A stretch of DNA of 64,000 nucleotides from Leptospira kmetyi serovar Malaysia str. Bejo-Iso9 (GTDB lineage: Bacteria; Spirochaetota; Leptospiria; Leptospirales; Leptospiraceae): positions 1,079,001 to 1,143,000 of the forward strand of contig NZ_AHMP02000003.1 of assembly GCF_000243735.2 (NCBI RefSeq), given 5' to 3'. Below are positions 21,141 to 30,577 of the stretch, piece after piece. Position 1 is the first letter of the stretch. Every line of letters begins with the position of its first letter. The notes under the pieces are model-generated. The model ran no database searches, had not been told where the DNA came from, and saw only the letters and a program-made list of their open reading frames with translations. The translations under genes and the position numbers were made by a program.

Positions 21141-22313
21141 TTAGTTATTTATAATACTTTGATAGAGTTCATAGGTTTGCTTGGTCGCCTTTTCCCAGGA
21201 AAACTTCGCAAGTTGTGCCTTTCCGTTTCGAACCATCTCTTGACGCCGCTCCGGCTCCATGACGGCAGTCCTTAGAGCGGTATAAATCGAATCGGAACGA
21301 TCCGGGTCAAAATAAAAAGCGGCGTCCCCGGCGACTTCCGGAAAACTCGATGTGTTGCTACAAGCAACGGGGCATTCGCAACTAAACGCTTCTAAAAGCG
21401 GAATCCCAAATCCTTCATAGCGGGAGGGAAAAACAAACAACAACGCATTTCTATAGTATTCTGCCAACTCTTCGTCGTTCTCGAATCGAAAATGCACCAC
21501 TCTTTTCGATAAACCCAATTCCCGAATCAACTGCATCTCCTCTTTGTTAAACGCGCCGCCGCCAACACAATACAATTGAATCTCAGGAAATTCTTGAAAG
21601 ATCGATTTGATACTTCTTAAGAAAAAGGAGAAGTTTTTATAATAGGAGCGATTCCCCGTAAAAAGAAGATAATTCTTTTTTAACAGAACAGGATTTTTTT
21701 TATTCAAAGAATTAGCTGAAAAAGATACACCGTGATGGATCACTTTGATTTTATCTTCTGGAAAACCATAGTGTTTCAATAAATCTGTTTTTGTACTCTG
21801 TGAAATTACGATAATGGAATGTGCGTTCTTTATAATAGCCTTTTTATTTTCAATGACCTGCAAAGCGTCCGGAAAATAATCAGGAAACTTTTCGTGGATT
21901 AGATCATGAACAGTCAAAACATATGGCTTCTGTCTGGGCGACAGATCCTTCAAAAAATACGGAGAATAATAAGTCGGATGAAAAAGATCAAAGTCTTCAT
22001 TCGCGATTTCTTTCTTAATCAAAGAAACCATTTCTCTTTGCGGGTCCGGAAGCAAACCTAATCTTTGTAGCAAACGAAAAATACGATACATTCCTCGGAA
22101 CCGGACCGATGGAAACCAATCCTGATACGAATATTCTTTCTTTAATGGAAATAGATTTCGATCTTTAAGATATTCGTTCGAAGAATATAAAACCGAATGT
22201 TTCACATCGACCCTGAAATTCTTTTCAAGCCCGGTCATTATCTCGTAAAAGTAACGGGAAATACCTCCAAAGCTCTGCAGGGAAAAAATTTGGTGATCGT
22301 AAAGAACTTTCAT
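21141..22313 (-). CDS. GT4 glycosyltransferase
   Basis: 390-residue GT-B retaining transferase. The N-terminal domain starts VLYDHQIFSLQSFGGISRYF (the glycine-rich acceptor loop), with PYVLTVHDLIHEKFPDYF near 115. The C-terminal domain has NYLLFTGNRSYYKNF and the donor-binding block FVFPSRYEGFGIPLLEAFSC (ExGFGIPxLE) followed by CPVACSNTSSFPEVAGDAA. This is close to mannosyltransferase/WsaF-like GT4 enzymes. I use ATG 22313 (MKVLYDH); a longer frame runs into the flippase gene and lacks homology. It lies 11 bases after that gene. Confidence 0.88.
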   Translation of the reverse strand: MKVLYDHQIFSLQSFGGISRYFYEIMTGLEKNFRVDVKHSVLYSSNEYLKDRNLFPLKKEYSYQDWFPSVRFRGMYRIFRLLQRLGLLPDPQREMVSLIKKEIANEDFDLFHPTYYSPYFLKDLSPRQKPYVLTVHDLIHEKFPDYFPDALQVIENKKAIIKNAHSIIVISQSTKTDLLKHYGFPEDKIKVIHHGVSFSANSLNKKNPVLLKKNYLLFTGNRSYYKNFSFFLRSIKSIFQEFPEIQLYCVGGGAFNKEEMQLIRELGLSKRVVHFRFENDEELAEYYRNALLFVFPSRYEGFGIPLLEAFSCECPVACSNTSSFPEVAGDAAFYFDPDRSDSIYTALRTAVMEPERRQEMVRNGKAQLAKFSWEKATKQTYELYQSIINN

Positions 22314-22324
22314 GAAACGAGAAT

Positions 22325-23656
22325 TTATACGGACTTCCGAAGCTGATTCAACTGACGAAACATCGACCATAACAAAACCGATTGAAGTTGTATAAAAAAG
22401 ATTTCTCTAGTCCTTTTTAAGAGAAGATTGAATAACACGCTGGCAAAAAATTGAGAAATCACAGTGGCGATCGCGGCGCCTTTCACTCCGTAGATCGGAA
22501 TCAAAAAATAATTCAATACGACATTCGTAACGCAACCGACGATACTTTTGTAGAGTTCCACCTTTTGTAAATTTTCGGTAAGATAATAACGACTGCTCGC
22601 GACGCCCAAGAATACGAACACGCCTGCCCAAATGTGAATCGCCAAAACCGCACCGGCTTCGGAAAATTTATTTCCGAAAAGAATTTCGATCATCGGAGCC
22701 GAGGCAAACGTCATCGGTATCGCAATCATCAAAGCGATGACCAACATAAATGAATGAAGAAGGCGTAATCGTTCCAGGTATAATTTCTGATCGAATTCTT
22801 TTGCCTTGAGAATCGACGGAAACAAGGAAGAAGCGATTGCCATCGGTATAAAATACCAGACCTCGCTAATCTTTACGGCCGCTGTATAAACGCCGACCGC
22901 TTCATCCCCCAACATTTGACCGATCATGATTTGATCGATTCTCATATAAATAATGATCGCAAGTCCCGATAACAATAACATCCAGCTGTCACGAAGAAGA
23001 GAGACAGCTCGTTTCCAATTCGTATGACGAACGGATAAGGTTCCGTTGTGGAACTTGTAAAGAAAATAATAACCGATCAAAACGAGAAGCGATTCGACCA
23101 AGCCGATCCAAACGAATGCGAATATGTCGAAACCTTTTACGATAAGAAAAACTCGGATTCCAGAGAAGATTACGAATATAGAATTTTCCAACCAGACGAA
23201 ATATTTCGATAGAACCTGAGCCTCATACCAATACTTAACGACACCGATCGCTCGAAAACTCAGGGTAAACCCGATCAGACAAACCATCCAGAAGATATCG
23301 ACTTCGTTCGGTCTTAAATAAAAGATAAGAATAATACTGATTCCATACGCAAGAAGACCCGCAAAGAATTGAAGAACGAAAGAAGTCGATATCACTTCTT
23401 CCCTTACGTTTTTTTCTTTGATTAATTCTCGAACTGCAATTCCATCCAAACCTAAATTCGTAAAACTACCGACTAACGCGATATATGCGATCACGTAATT
23501 AAGCTTTCCGTAGGTATCCGGACCGAGGTACCGAGCGATCCAAACACCCAGGAGCATTCCGGCTCCCATTCGAAAAATCTTATCGAAAAAAAGCCATCCT
23601 CCGTTATGCAGAATCTTTTCAAGATTCGGGTAACGGGTATAGAGATTTTTTAACAT
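22325..23656 (-). CDS. wzx: O-antigen flippase, Wzx/polysaccharide transporter family
   Basis: 443 residues with about twelve hydrophobic segments. The N terminus GGWLFFDKIFRMGAGMLLGV and WIARYLGPDTYGKLNYVIAY, then NLGLDGIAVRELI, are characteristic of the MATE-like polysaccharide exporter family (Wzx). It moves undecaprenyl-linked repeat units across the inner membrane. Its presence, with a polymerase candidate just upstream and no ABC exporter, points to Wzx/Wzy assembly. ATG at 23656; no strong SD. Confidence 0.88.
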   Translation of the reverse strand: MLKNLYTRYPNLEKILHNGGWLFFDKIFRMGAGMLLGVWIARYLGPDTYGKLNYVIAYIALVGSFTNLGLDGIAVRELIKEKNVREEVISTSFVLQFFAGLLAYGISIILIFYLRPNEVDIFWMVCLIGFTLSFRAIGVVKYWYEAQVLSKYFVWLENSIFVIFSGIRVFLIVKGFDIFAFVWIGLVESLLVLIGYYFLYKFHNGTLSVRHTNWKRAVSLLRDSWMLLLSGLAIIIYMRIDQIMIGQMLGDEAVGVYTAAVKISEVWYFIPMAIASSLFPSILKAKEFDQKLYLERLRLLHSFMLVIALMIAIPMTFASAPMIEILFGNKFSEAGAVLAIHIWAGVFVFLGVASSRYYLTENLQKVELYKSIVGCVTNVVLNYFLIPIYGVKGAAIATVISQFFASVLFNLLLKRTREIFFIQLQSVLLWSMFRQLNQLRKSV

Positions 23657-23698
23657 TATCTTTGCTAAATGGAAAACGAATCGATAAAAATGAAAAAA

Positions 23699-24997
23699 TT
23701 ACAAACGCCAAAAAACGCCTATAAACAGAGTGCTCAACAAAATCGGTCCCCCTAAAACAGGTTGAAAGATCCCGAAAATCCCGATAAACAATAAACAAGA
23801 AAGAATAGATAACTGATAAGGATTTAAAGAGATCATTGCTTTTGAAAACAGAGCCATACAAAATCCGAAAATAATTCCCATAATGATCGTAAAGGTCGCT
23901 CCCCCATCCTTATAGAGACTAAACAAAACGGAACCAAACGCGTTGTATTCTTTCGGCTTTCCATCGGAAGTATAACCTAACAATCGATTCTTGTGCAAAT
24001 ATCCGCCGATCAAATCACTTTGCACTTGAATTTGAAAAGGAATTCGAAACAAACCGAGCATAAAAGAAAATCCGCGTTCCAAACCGCCAAGAGAAGAACG
24101 TCCGTATGTTCTTTCATGCAACATCGAGCTTTTATCTTTTAATTCGTGATCAAACATCACAAAAGATTCGGTATGATAGTCTATAACGTAAGAATCTACG
24201 ATCTCTTTAAAATCCACTTTGCGAGAAGAATTTCGCATCGCGCCCACCAGAACAATCAAAACAAAAATTCCGGCTACGGCAACAACCTTACCCCAAGTGA
24301 TGGATTGAAAAAATTGTTTCCTGTTTCTAAAAACCTTAATTATAAGAATTAAGATCATTACGATTAGAATATAATAAAATCCGAATCTTCCCAACATCAT
24401 AACCGCGTCCATTGAAACCAACGCGGCGCCCAATAGCAGAGTTCGTATTTTTTTTAGTCTTAAATAGAACGCAGCTCCTACGAACAAGGAAGCCAATATC
24501 ATCGGCAAAACGGCCAAAGAATAGTAATATAAGTATTTGTTCTTCCCGAATAGAACGGATTCACCGTAAACTCCATAGGCAGCCGCTCTAAACATCGCCG
24601 GAGGCATTGCGTCCGGTTGCAGATTCATATAAATCGACTTGGAAAGAAAAAACAGAACGATCGGAAAAATAAAAACCAAGATGCCGTAAAAGAAATACTT
24701 TTCTTTATCTTGAATAGAAATCTTAAAAAAAGAGTGAGGCTTGAGTCGAGTCCGTTTATCGTTTCTATTCAGCAAACGACAAAGACCTGCGCCGATTGTG
24801 ACCGAAGACAAAAGAGCTATGTAGAGATAATACGTAAAATCGGACGGAATAAACAACCCAGTCAATGAAAGAGAAGAAAGAAACATCCAAAAAAACCAAT
24901 AGGCCTGGATCAATAACAATACCCAACTCGTCTTTTTAAGAAAAAGATAAGAAAAGGAAAGATTCAAGATAGCGAAAACGAATATTACGATCGACAT
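23699..24997 (-). CDS. wzy: Probable O-antigen polymerase, Wzy-like
   Basis: 432 residues, polytopic with about ten to twelve membrane segments and one large periplasmic loop (about residues 245-345) containing SSLGGLERGFSFMLGLFRIP and NAFGSVLFSLYKDGG. The YKDGG ending of the loop before the last helices is typical of oligosaccharide repeat-unit polymerases, which join flipped units in the periplasm. Wzy proteins have little sequence identity, so the call rests on topology and position next to Wzx and the initiating transferase. ATG at 24997. Confidence 0.72.
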   Translation of the reverse strand: MSIVIFVFAILNLSFSYLFLKKTSWVLLLIQAYWFFWMFLSSLSLTGLFIPSDFTYYLYIALLSSVTIGAGLCRLLNRNDKRTRLKPHSFFKISIQDKEKYFFYGILVFIFPIVLFFLSKSIYMNLQPDAMPPAMFRAAAYGVYGESVLFGKNKYLYYYSLAVLPMILASLFVGAAFYLRLKKIRTLLLGAALVSMDAVMMLGRFGFYYILIVMILILIIKVFRNRKQFFQSITWGKVVAVAGIFVLIVLVGAMRNSSRKVDFKEIVDSYVIDYHTESFVMFDHELKDKSSMLHERTYGRSSLGGLERGFSFMLGLFRIPFQIQVQSDLIGGYLHKNRLLGYTSDGKPKEYNAFGSVLFSLYKDGGATFTIIMGIIFGFCMALFSKAMISLNPYQLSILSCLLFIGIFGIFQPVLGGPILLSTLFIGVFWRL

Positions 24998-25034
24998 AAG
25001 CGAATACCTAACTCTATTTAATTCTCAAATTCTC

Positions 25035-26318
25035 TCAACGCGCGCCAAAACCGGTCAATATGGTCTTAATCGTTTTAAACGTGATCAACATATCCAACCA
25101 AAATGAAAAATTCTTAATATAATAAAAATCGTATTCTAGTTTAACGTTCATGCCGTCCACTTCCGCCGCGTAACCCTGCTCCACTTGAGCCCAACCCGTA
25201 ATCCCGGGACGAACGATATGTCTATAACTGAAAAAAGGGACTTCCTTTTCATACCATTGTGAAAGTTCGTAGGACTCGGGTCTCGGACCGATAAAACTCA
25301 TCGATCCGAAAAGAACGTTAAAAAGTTGGGGTAATTCGTCGATTCTATATTTGCGAATGATCTTTCCGACTCTCGTAATACGGGGATCGCTCGGTCCTTC
25401 CGTAAACCCCTGACCTCTTTGATCCGTATACATACTTCTAAATTTATACATCGTAAAAGTTCGGCCGCGATACCCCATTCTTCTCTGGAAGAAAATCGGA
25501 GAACCCTTACTTTCCAATCGAATCAGCAACGCGGTAACGATCAATAAGGGAGAAGTCAGCGGAATTAAAATCAAAGATGCAAAAAGGTCGATACATCGTT
25601 TTAGAAAACCGTAAAATTGAGAAGGCAATAAAGAACCGAATTCGTTTTCGGAAAGATGATTTACTTTGACTCGACCGGTCAGAGCTTCCTTGATCTGTTT
25701 CGTATGATAGACCGGAATTCCGGAAAGGGTACATTTCGCTAAGAATTTTTCATATTCGGCGCTCAATTCTTCCGAAGTAAAATCTGCCACCACCGCGTCG
25801 TATTGATTTCCGTTTAAAGAAGGTTTAGACAAGGCGTAAAATTCCGCGCCGTGTGTGTTCTCCATAATCCTGGCGGAGCCCAGCGGAATATAAGCTATTT
25901 TTAATATTCTATACCGATGACCTATAAAATAACCGGAAAAACACCAAACCAAAGTGGTCAGATACGCCGAAGTCAAAACCTGACTGCTATAAGGTTTCCG
26001 ATTGAAAAAGAAAAAGGAAATCGTGATCGCAAACGACAAGGTTACGATCGGAACGATATACGCGGAGGATTGCGCGACCGGAAATTTAAAAATCTTACGA
26101 AGAGAAAAAATGGAAAACGTAAACGAGAAAATCGTCGCGACGATCGTATTGAAGTTATTCTCGTAAAGGAGAATTTCGAGATCCCATCCGACCACCAAAC
26201 CCAGGGTTACAAAGATGGCCGAGATCACCAAAAACCATCCGATCAAAAGCTGAAAGAATAGGCTTAAGAAAATCTTTTTATAGATCTTTGAATAACGCGG
26301 TTCGTATTGCATGTTCAT
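25035..26318 (-). CDS. Initiating undecaprenyl-phosphate glycosylphosphotransferase
   Basis: Polyprenyl phosphoglycosyltransferase (WbaP/WcaJ-type) that transfers a sugar phosphate to undecaprenyl phosphate to begin each repeat unit. 427 residues: about four N-terminal membrane helices, a soluble linker, then the catalytic sugar-transferase domain from about residue 240. That domain contains the membrane re-entrant helix FKRCIDLFASLILIP-like segment, SPIFFQRRMGYRGRTFTMYK, FRSMY, ITRVGKIIRKYRIDELPQL and SFIGPRPES. The sugar is not predictable. ATG 26318; it follows the GT4 gene after 36 bases. Confidence 0.9.
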   Translation of the reverse strand: MNMQYEPRYSKIYKKIFLSLFFQLLIGWFLVISAIFVTLGLVVGWDLEILLYENNFNTIVATIFSFTFSIFSLRKIFKFPVAQSSAYIVPIVTLSFAITISFFFFNRKPYSSQVLTSAYLTTLVWCFSGYFIGHRYRILKIAYIPLGSARIMENTHGAEFYALSKPSLNGNQYDAVVADFTSEELSAEYEKFLAKCTLSGIPVYHTKQIKEALTGRVKVNHLSENEFGSLLPSQFYGFLKRCIDLFASLILIPLTSPLLIVTALLIRLESKGSPIFFQRRMGYRGRTFTMYKFRSMYTDQRGQGFTEGPSDPRITRVGKIIRKYRIDELPQLFNVLFGSMSFIGPRPESYELSQWYEKEVPFFSYRHIVRPGITGWAQVEQGYAAEVDGMNVKLEYDFYYIKNFSFWLDMLITFKTIKTILTGFGAR

Positions 26319-26354
26319 GATTTTAAAATTATCGAAAAGAACTCAATTCGCGAC

Positions 26355-27542
26355 TTATACTTTGAGAATCTGCGATATCGCGGACGAAACCGAAAATCGA
26401 TCCTCTAAAAGTTTTTTCGCGTTCAAACCCATCTTCTTCCGCAAAGAATCATCCATCAATCGAATAGCATTGTCTTTCAACAGAGAATCCTCTCCTGAAA
26501 TCGAAACAAAACCCGCCTCCGCAGTTTCTATAACTTCCTTTAAGTCGTTCCCTGGATTGACACAACCCAAGATCGGCATCGCCTGGACCATATAGCCCAA
26601 AACCTTGCCGGGAAAATTATGCGTCTGATGGTTCTTATGAAGAGAGAATAAACCTATATCAAATTCCTCTAATATTTTTTTGAACTCGTCTTGCGGAACC
26701 GGACCCAGTAAAGTGAGATTGTTAAGCGAACTTCTTCGAATTCCCTCGCGAACGAGTTCGACTTCGTCCCCGTTTCCGATCAGTAAAAAATGAGCGTTTT
26801 TGTTTTCTTTTAGATTCTCCGCCAATCGGAGAATATTACCCATATCCTGAGCGTGCCCGATGTTTCCCCCGTAAAAGAAAACGACCTTTCCTTCAAGACC
26901 GAGTTTGGATCGATAGGATTGTTTTTTTTTGACGGAATCGTTCGGAGAATTCTCCGCCCAGTTGTAAAGAACTTCCGTTCCTTTGTTTCGCGCGAATCGA
27001 GTTTGAAACCATTCTAAATTTTTCGGAGATTGAATCCCGATCCGATCCGCGGCTTCGTAGTTGATACTTTCAAAAAATCTAAAGTAGTGCGTAATGAAGG
27101 AATTCTTTCCAAGCAATCCGTTGTCGATCGCCCATTGCGGAAAAAAATCTCGCAGAACGAGATAACTGTGGGCCTTCCACAATTTCTTGAGTTTTTTTAT
27201 GAGAGGTCCCCAAAAAATACTCGGTGAATAATACAAGATCAACTCGTTCGATTCTTTACTAAAAACGTTTCGAAGCGATCGCCAAGCTCTCCAAGAAAGA
27301 AGACTTTCATTGATCGCCCTTTTGATTTTGGAAACGTTTTTGATTTGTCCAGAGCGGAATCTATAAATTTTGATCCCGTCGAGATCCGTGATTTTATAAG
27401 GATCGCTTAACTCGGGACCGGGAGTCACTACGACGACCTGATGACCCAAGGAAAGAAAACCTTTCGCAAGATCGTGCATCATCTTTGCCGCAATCTTCGT
27501 GCTGTGCGGCATATAATCGTCTACGACGATACAAATTCTCAT
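26355..27542 (-). CDS. GT4 glycosyltransferase, WbuB-like
   Basis: 395 residues of the WbuB-type GT4 group, some members of which transfer L-FucNAc. N terminus: CIVVDDYMPHSTKIAAKMMH, DLAKGFLSLGHQVVVVTP. The C-terminal domain has VVFFYGGNIGHAQDMGNILR (about 220-239), LTLLGPVPQDEFKKILEEFD and GFVSISGEDSLLK. It ends 9 bases before... the WecB-like gene begins upstream, so it directly follows the UDP-L-2-acetamido-2,6-dideoxyhexose pathway. That context and the family make this the likely transferase for that sugar. ATG at 27542. Confidence 0.85.
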   Translation of the reverse strand: MRICIVVDDYMPHSTKIAAKMMHDLAKGFLSLGHQVVVVTPGPELSDPYKITDLDGIKIYRFRSGQIKNVSKIKRAINESLLSWRAWRSLRNVFSKESNELILYYSPSIFWGPLIKKLKKLWKAHSYLVLRDFFPQWAIDNGLLGKNSFITHYFRFFESINYEAADRIGIQSPKNLEWFQTRFARNKGTEVLYNWAENSPNDSVKKKQSYRSKLGLEGKVVFFYGGNIGHAQDMGNILRLAENLKENKNAHFLLIGNGDEVELVREGIRRSSLNNLTLLGPVPQDEFKKILEEFDIGLFSLHKNHQTHNFPGKVLGYMVQAMPILGCVNPGNDLKEVIETAEAGFVSISGEDSLLKDNAIRLMDDSLRKKMGLNAKKLLEDRFSVSSAISQILKV

Positions 27543-27551
27543 TTTCGAATT

Positions 27552-28679
27552 TTAACTTTTATGCCAAACGGTGCGATTGATATAGTCCGTATAACTTTGA
27601 ACGATATTGACAATCTTTTTTGAAACCTGACCCACGGAATAATCCTCGACCACGCGATTTTTACGAACTCCACCTTCTCGTTGTTTTACGACGATTTTTA
27701 CGGAATCAAGAACGCGTTCCTTGGAAAGACCGCTCATGATCAACGTTCCAACGTCCATTCCTTCCGGCCTTTCGTGTGCGTTTCGAATCGTGATCGCGGG
27801 AAGATCCAGAAGAGACGCCTCTTCCGTGATCGTTCCGCTATCGGATAAAATACAAAGCGCTTCTTTTTGCAACTTTACGTAATCCAAAAATCCAAAGGGC
27901 TTTAGAAACGTGATCTTAGGATTCATTTCGATTTCCTGAAAATCTTCGAGTCTTTTTTTCGTTCTAGGATGTGTCGATACGATTACGGGCAATTTATATT
28001 CTTCGCAGATCGCATTCAAAGATTCTAATAGATTTTTTAGATTCTCCCGAGTATCCACGTTCTCTTCCCGGTGAGAACTCACGATAAAGAATCGATTCTT
28101 TTCCAGTTTCAATTTATCTAAAATATCGGATCGATCGATCTTATCCTTATAGTATTCGAGGACTTCGTCCATGTGAGAACCGGTTTTGATTACGGTTTCC
28201 GGTTTAATCCCCTCGTCCAAAAGATATCGTCTTGCGTGTTCCGTTAAAACGAGATTTATATCGCTTAGATGATCGACAACCTTACGATTCAATTCTTCCG
28301 GCACACGCTGATCGAAACATCGATTTCCCGCTTCCATGTGAAAGATAGGAATCTTTCTTCGTTTCGCGGAAATCACCGCCAAACACGTGTTTGTATCTCC
28401 GTATAATAGCAAAGCGTCCGGTTTTTCTTTTTCGAATACTTCGTCGGCCTTTAAAAGAACCTGAGCGATCGTGGCGCTCGCGGATTCTCCGGCGACGTTC
28501 AAGAAATGATCCGGCTTTCTGATCTCGAGATCTTCGAAAAAAACCTGATTGAGTTCGTAATCGTAATTCTGTCCGGAATGGACGAGAATATGTTTGAAGT
28601 TTCGATCCAACTCGGCGATGACCCTGCTCATCTTGATCAACTCGGGTCTCGTACCTACAATGGTCATCACCTTAAGCAT
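27552..28679 (-). CDS. UDP-N-acetyl-hexosamine 2-epimerase, FnlC/WbjD-type
   Basis: Non-hydrolysing WecB-fold epimerase of 375 residues: TIVGTRPELIKMSRVIAELD at the N terminus, ILVHSGQNYDYELNQVFFED, FHMEAGNRCFDQRVPEELNR (about 115-134), FIVSSHREENVDTRENL (His-Arg-Glu site) and CILSDSGTITEEASLLDLP. The GNRCFDQRVPEE form is seen in the third enzyme of UDP-L-FucNAc / L-QuiNAc pathways (FnlC, WbjD, CapG, WbvD) rather than plain WecB. It overlaps the FnlA-like gene by 8 bases, consistent with that role. Confidence 0.85.
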   Translation of the reverse strand: MLKVMTIVGTRPELIKMSRVIAELDRNFKHILVHSGQNYDYELNQVFFEDLEIRKPDHFLNVAGESASATIAQVLLKADEVFEKEKPDALLLYGDTNTCLAVISAKRRKIPIFHMEAGNRCFDQRVPEELNRKVVDHLSDINLVLTEHARRYLLDEGIKPETVIKTGSHMDEVLEYYKDKIDRSDILDKLKLEKNRFFIVSSHREENVDTRENLKNLLESLNAICEEYKLPVIVSTHPRTKKRLEDFQEIEMNPKITFLKPFGFLDYVKLQKEALCILSDSGTITEEASLLDLPAITIRNAHERPEGMDVGTLIMSGLSKERVLDSVKIVVKQREGGVRKNRVVEDYSVGQVSKKIVNIVQSYTDYINRTVWHKS

Positions 28680-29682
28680 TCAACTGCTCCCGAATGTAAT
28701 CGAGTTTGAGGAGAAGTTCTTTTACCTGAGGAACGGTTAGACGATCGGTGTTATGCGAAGTATAATCTCCGAACTCGGAAACGTTTACTTCTCCTTCTAC
28801 GAAGTATTTTTTATAATTCAAATCTCTGTTATCTGCGGGAATTCTAAAATATCTTCCCATGTCCTCCGCTTTTGCGATCTCTTCTCTGGACACTAAAGAT
28901 TCGTAAAGTTTTTCACCGTGGCGAGTGCCTATAATTTTGATTGGATTTTCTTTGTTAAACAGTTCCTTTAGAGCTTTTGCCAAATCATGAATCGTGGATG
29001 CAGGGGCCTTCTGAACAAATATATCTCCTTGCCGAGCGTTTTCGAAAGCGTGCAAAACCAAATCCAGCGAGTCTTCCAAGGACATCAGAAACCGCGTCAT
29101 GCTCGGATCGGTGATCGTAATCTTTTCGTTTGCCTTAAGTTGTTCTACAAAAAGAGGTATTACCGATCCGCGGGAAGCCATCACGTTTCCGTAACGGGTC
29201 GCGCACAATATGGTGTTTTCATTGGATAAAAAGCGAGACTTTGCGACCAATAACTTCTCGGCCATCGCTTTTGACATTCCCATCGCATTGATCGGATATA
29301 CTGCCTTATCCGTGCTCAATACGACCAACTTCTTGACGTTATGCGCAATTGAAGCATTGATAACGTTTTCCGTTCCGAGAACGTTCGTTTTAATCGCTTC
29401 CATCGGATAGAATTCACAGGACGGAACCTGTTTTAACGCGGCTGCGTGAAAGATATAATCGACTCCGATGGTCGCTTGATAGATACTATCGTAGTCCCGA
29501 ACGTCGCCGATATAGAATTTCACCTTATCGTTGGATAAAGCGATCCGCATATCCTCTTGTTTTTTTTCGTCTCGGCTAAAAACCCTGATTTCCCGAACGT
29601 CCGTATCGAGAAATCGTTTGAGCACCGTGTGTCCAAAAGAACCGGTGCCTCCGGTAATCATTAAAACTTTGTTATGAAACAT
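28672..29682 (-). CDS. UDP-GlcNAc 4,6-dehydratase/5-epimerase, FnlA/WbjB/CapE-type
   Basis: 336-residue SDR that starts UDP-L-FucNAc and UDP-L-QuiNAc synthesis by dehydrating and epimerising UDP-GlcNAc. It opens VLMITGGTGSFGHTVLKRFL with VFSRDEKKQEDMRI, then FYIGDVRDYDSI and AALKQVPSCEFYPMEAIKTN. The active-site motif reads MGMSK, that is Met-x3-Lys in place of Tyr-x3-Lys, as known for the CapE/WbjB branch. This distinguishes it from the PseB homologue at 52572-53573, which keeps Tyr. It overlaps the reductase gene by 11 bases. Confidence 0.9.
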   Translation of the reverse strand: MFHNKVLMITGGTGSFGHTVLKRFLDTDVREIRVFSRDEKKQEDMRIALSNDKVKFYIGDVRDYDSIYQATIGVDYIFHAAALKQVPSCEFYPMEAIKTNVLGTENVINASIAHNVKKLVVLSTDKAVYPINAMGMSKAMAEKLLVAKSRFLSNENTILCATRYGNVMASRGSVIPLFVEQLKANEKITITDPSMTRFLMSLEDSLDLVLHAFENARQGDIFVQKAPASTIHDLAKALKELFNKENPIKIIGTRHGEKLYESLVSREEIAKAEDMGRYFRIPADNRDLNYKKYFVEGEVNVSEFGDYTSHNTDRLTVPQVKELLLKLDYIREQLNA

Positions 29683-30571
29683 GATTCAGATCCAGGTATT
29701 TTTCGTTGTATTCTTTCATCTCTTGAATTAAGGACTCCCATGATTTAGGTTGAAAATCCACTTCCTGCCTAAACTTCTTCGAATCCAAGGAGCGGTCTAT
29801 GATTACGTCTTCACTTTCAATAATTTGAATATCTTTAGCGTAAACTTTTCGAACCAAAGAAAGCAAATCGTATTTCGAAATCGGCTCGGCCGAGACGTGA
29901 TAAAGACCGCTTAACGTGGAATTCGGTATTATCTTGGTTCCGATGATCTCCGCGATTTCCGAAGCTGGAAATCCTGAAAAAATCGCCTTTTTGAAACCTT
30001 TTACTTTTTCTTTCTGGGACAAAAACCAATTTACCAAAGAATATGTGGAACTCAGTTCGTGTCCGATAATCGAAGTTCGGATCGTCAAAACATGGGATTC
30101 ATGTGCCACTTCCCCGATCTCTTTCGATTTTCCATAGAGATCTTCCGCGTTCGGAACGTCTGATTCTGTATACATTCCTTTTTTACCGTTAAAAACGCAA
30201 TCCGTGCTGATTAAAATCAATCTTGCGTTTATCAACTTGCACAAATTCGATAAACGATGCGGCAATAAGGAATTGATCGGTAAGATCGTTAAGGGATCTT
30301 CCGCGACCTTTTGTTGTTTGATGATTCCGATGCAGTTGATCACTAAATCGGGTTTTAATTCGTTAAAGACACGTGCGAGTTCGTCCTGGTTCGTTGCGTC
30401 AAAATGCGTTATCAGATTCTTCCTTTCCGATTCGCTGAAAAATTTCAGATATTCTTGGCTACGGATCGTTCCGAAAACTTGATAATCGAATTTATCGGAA
30501 AGAATTTTATATAACGCGCTTCCAAGCATCCCGGATGCGCCGAGGATAAGAACTTTATAAGATGGTTTCAC
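29672..30571 (-). CDS. RmlD-like nucleotide-sugar reductase (WbvR/FnlB role)
   Basis: 299-residue SDR of the RmlD type: VLILGASGMLGSALYKILS, DLVINCIGIIKQQ, LILISTDCVFNGKKGMYTES and catalytic YGKSKEIGE. It lies between the dehydratase and 2-epimerase, where FnlB/WbjC or WbvR would sit. WbjC-type enzymes of L-FucNAc pathways carry an extra C-terminal cupin; this protein has none and resembles RmlD, as WbvR of the L-RhaNAc/L-QuiNAc route does. The product is therefore more likely UDP-L-QuiNAc than UDP-L-FucNAc (inference). The start is GTG 30571, six bases after the upstream stop. Confidence 0.82.
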   Translation of the reverse strand: MKPSYKVLILGASGMLGSALYKILSDKFDYQVFGTIRSQEYLKFFSESERKNLITHFDATNQDELARVFNELKPDLVINCIGIIKQQKVAEDPLTILPINSLLPHRLSNLCKLINARLILISTDCVFNGKKGMYTESDVPNAEDLYGKSKEIGEVAHESHVLTIRTSIIGHELSSTYSLVNWFLSQKEKVKGFKKAIFSGFPASEIAEIIGTKIIPNSTLSGLYHVSAEPISKYDLLSLVRKVYAKDIQIIESEDVIIDRSLDSKKFRQEVDFQPKSWESLIQEMKEYNEKYLDLNHVS

Positions 30572-30577
30572 TGACGT

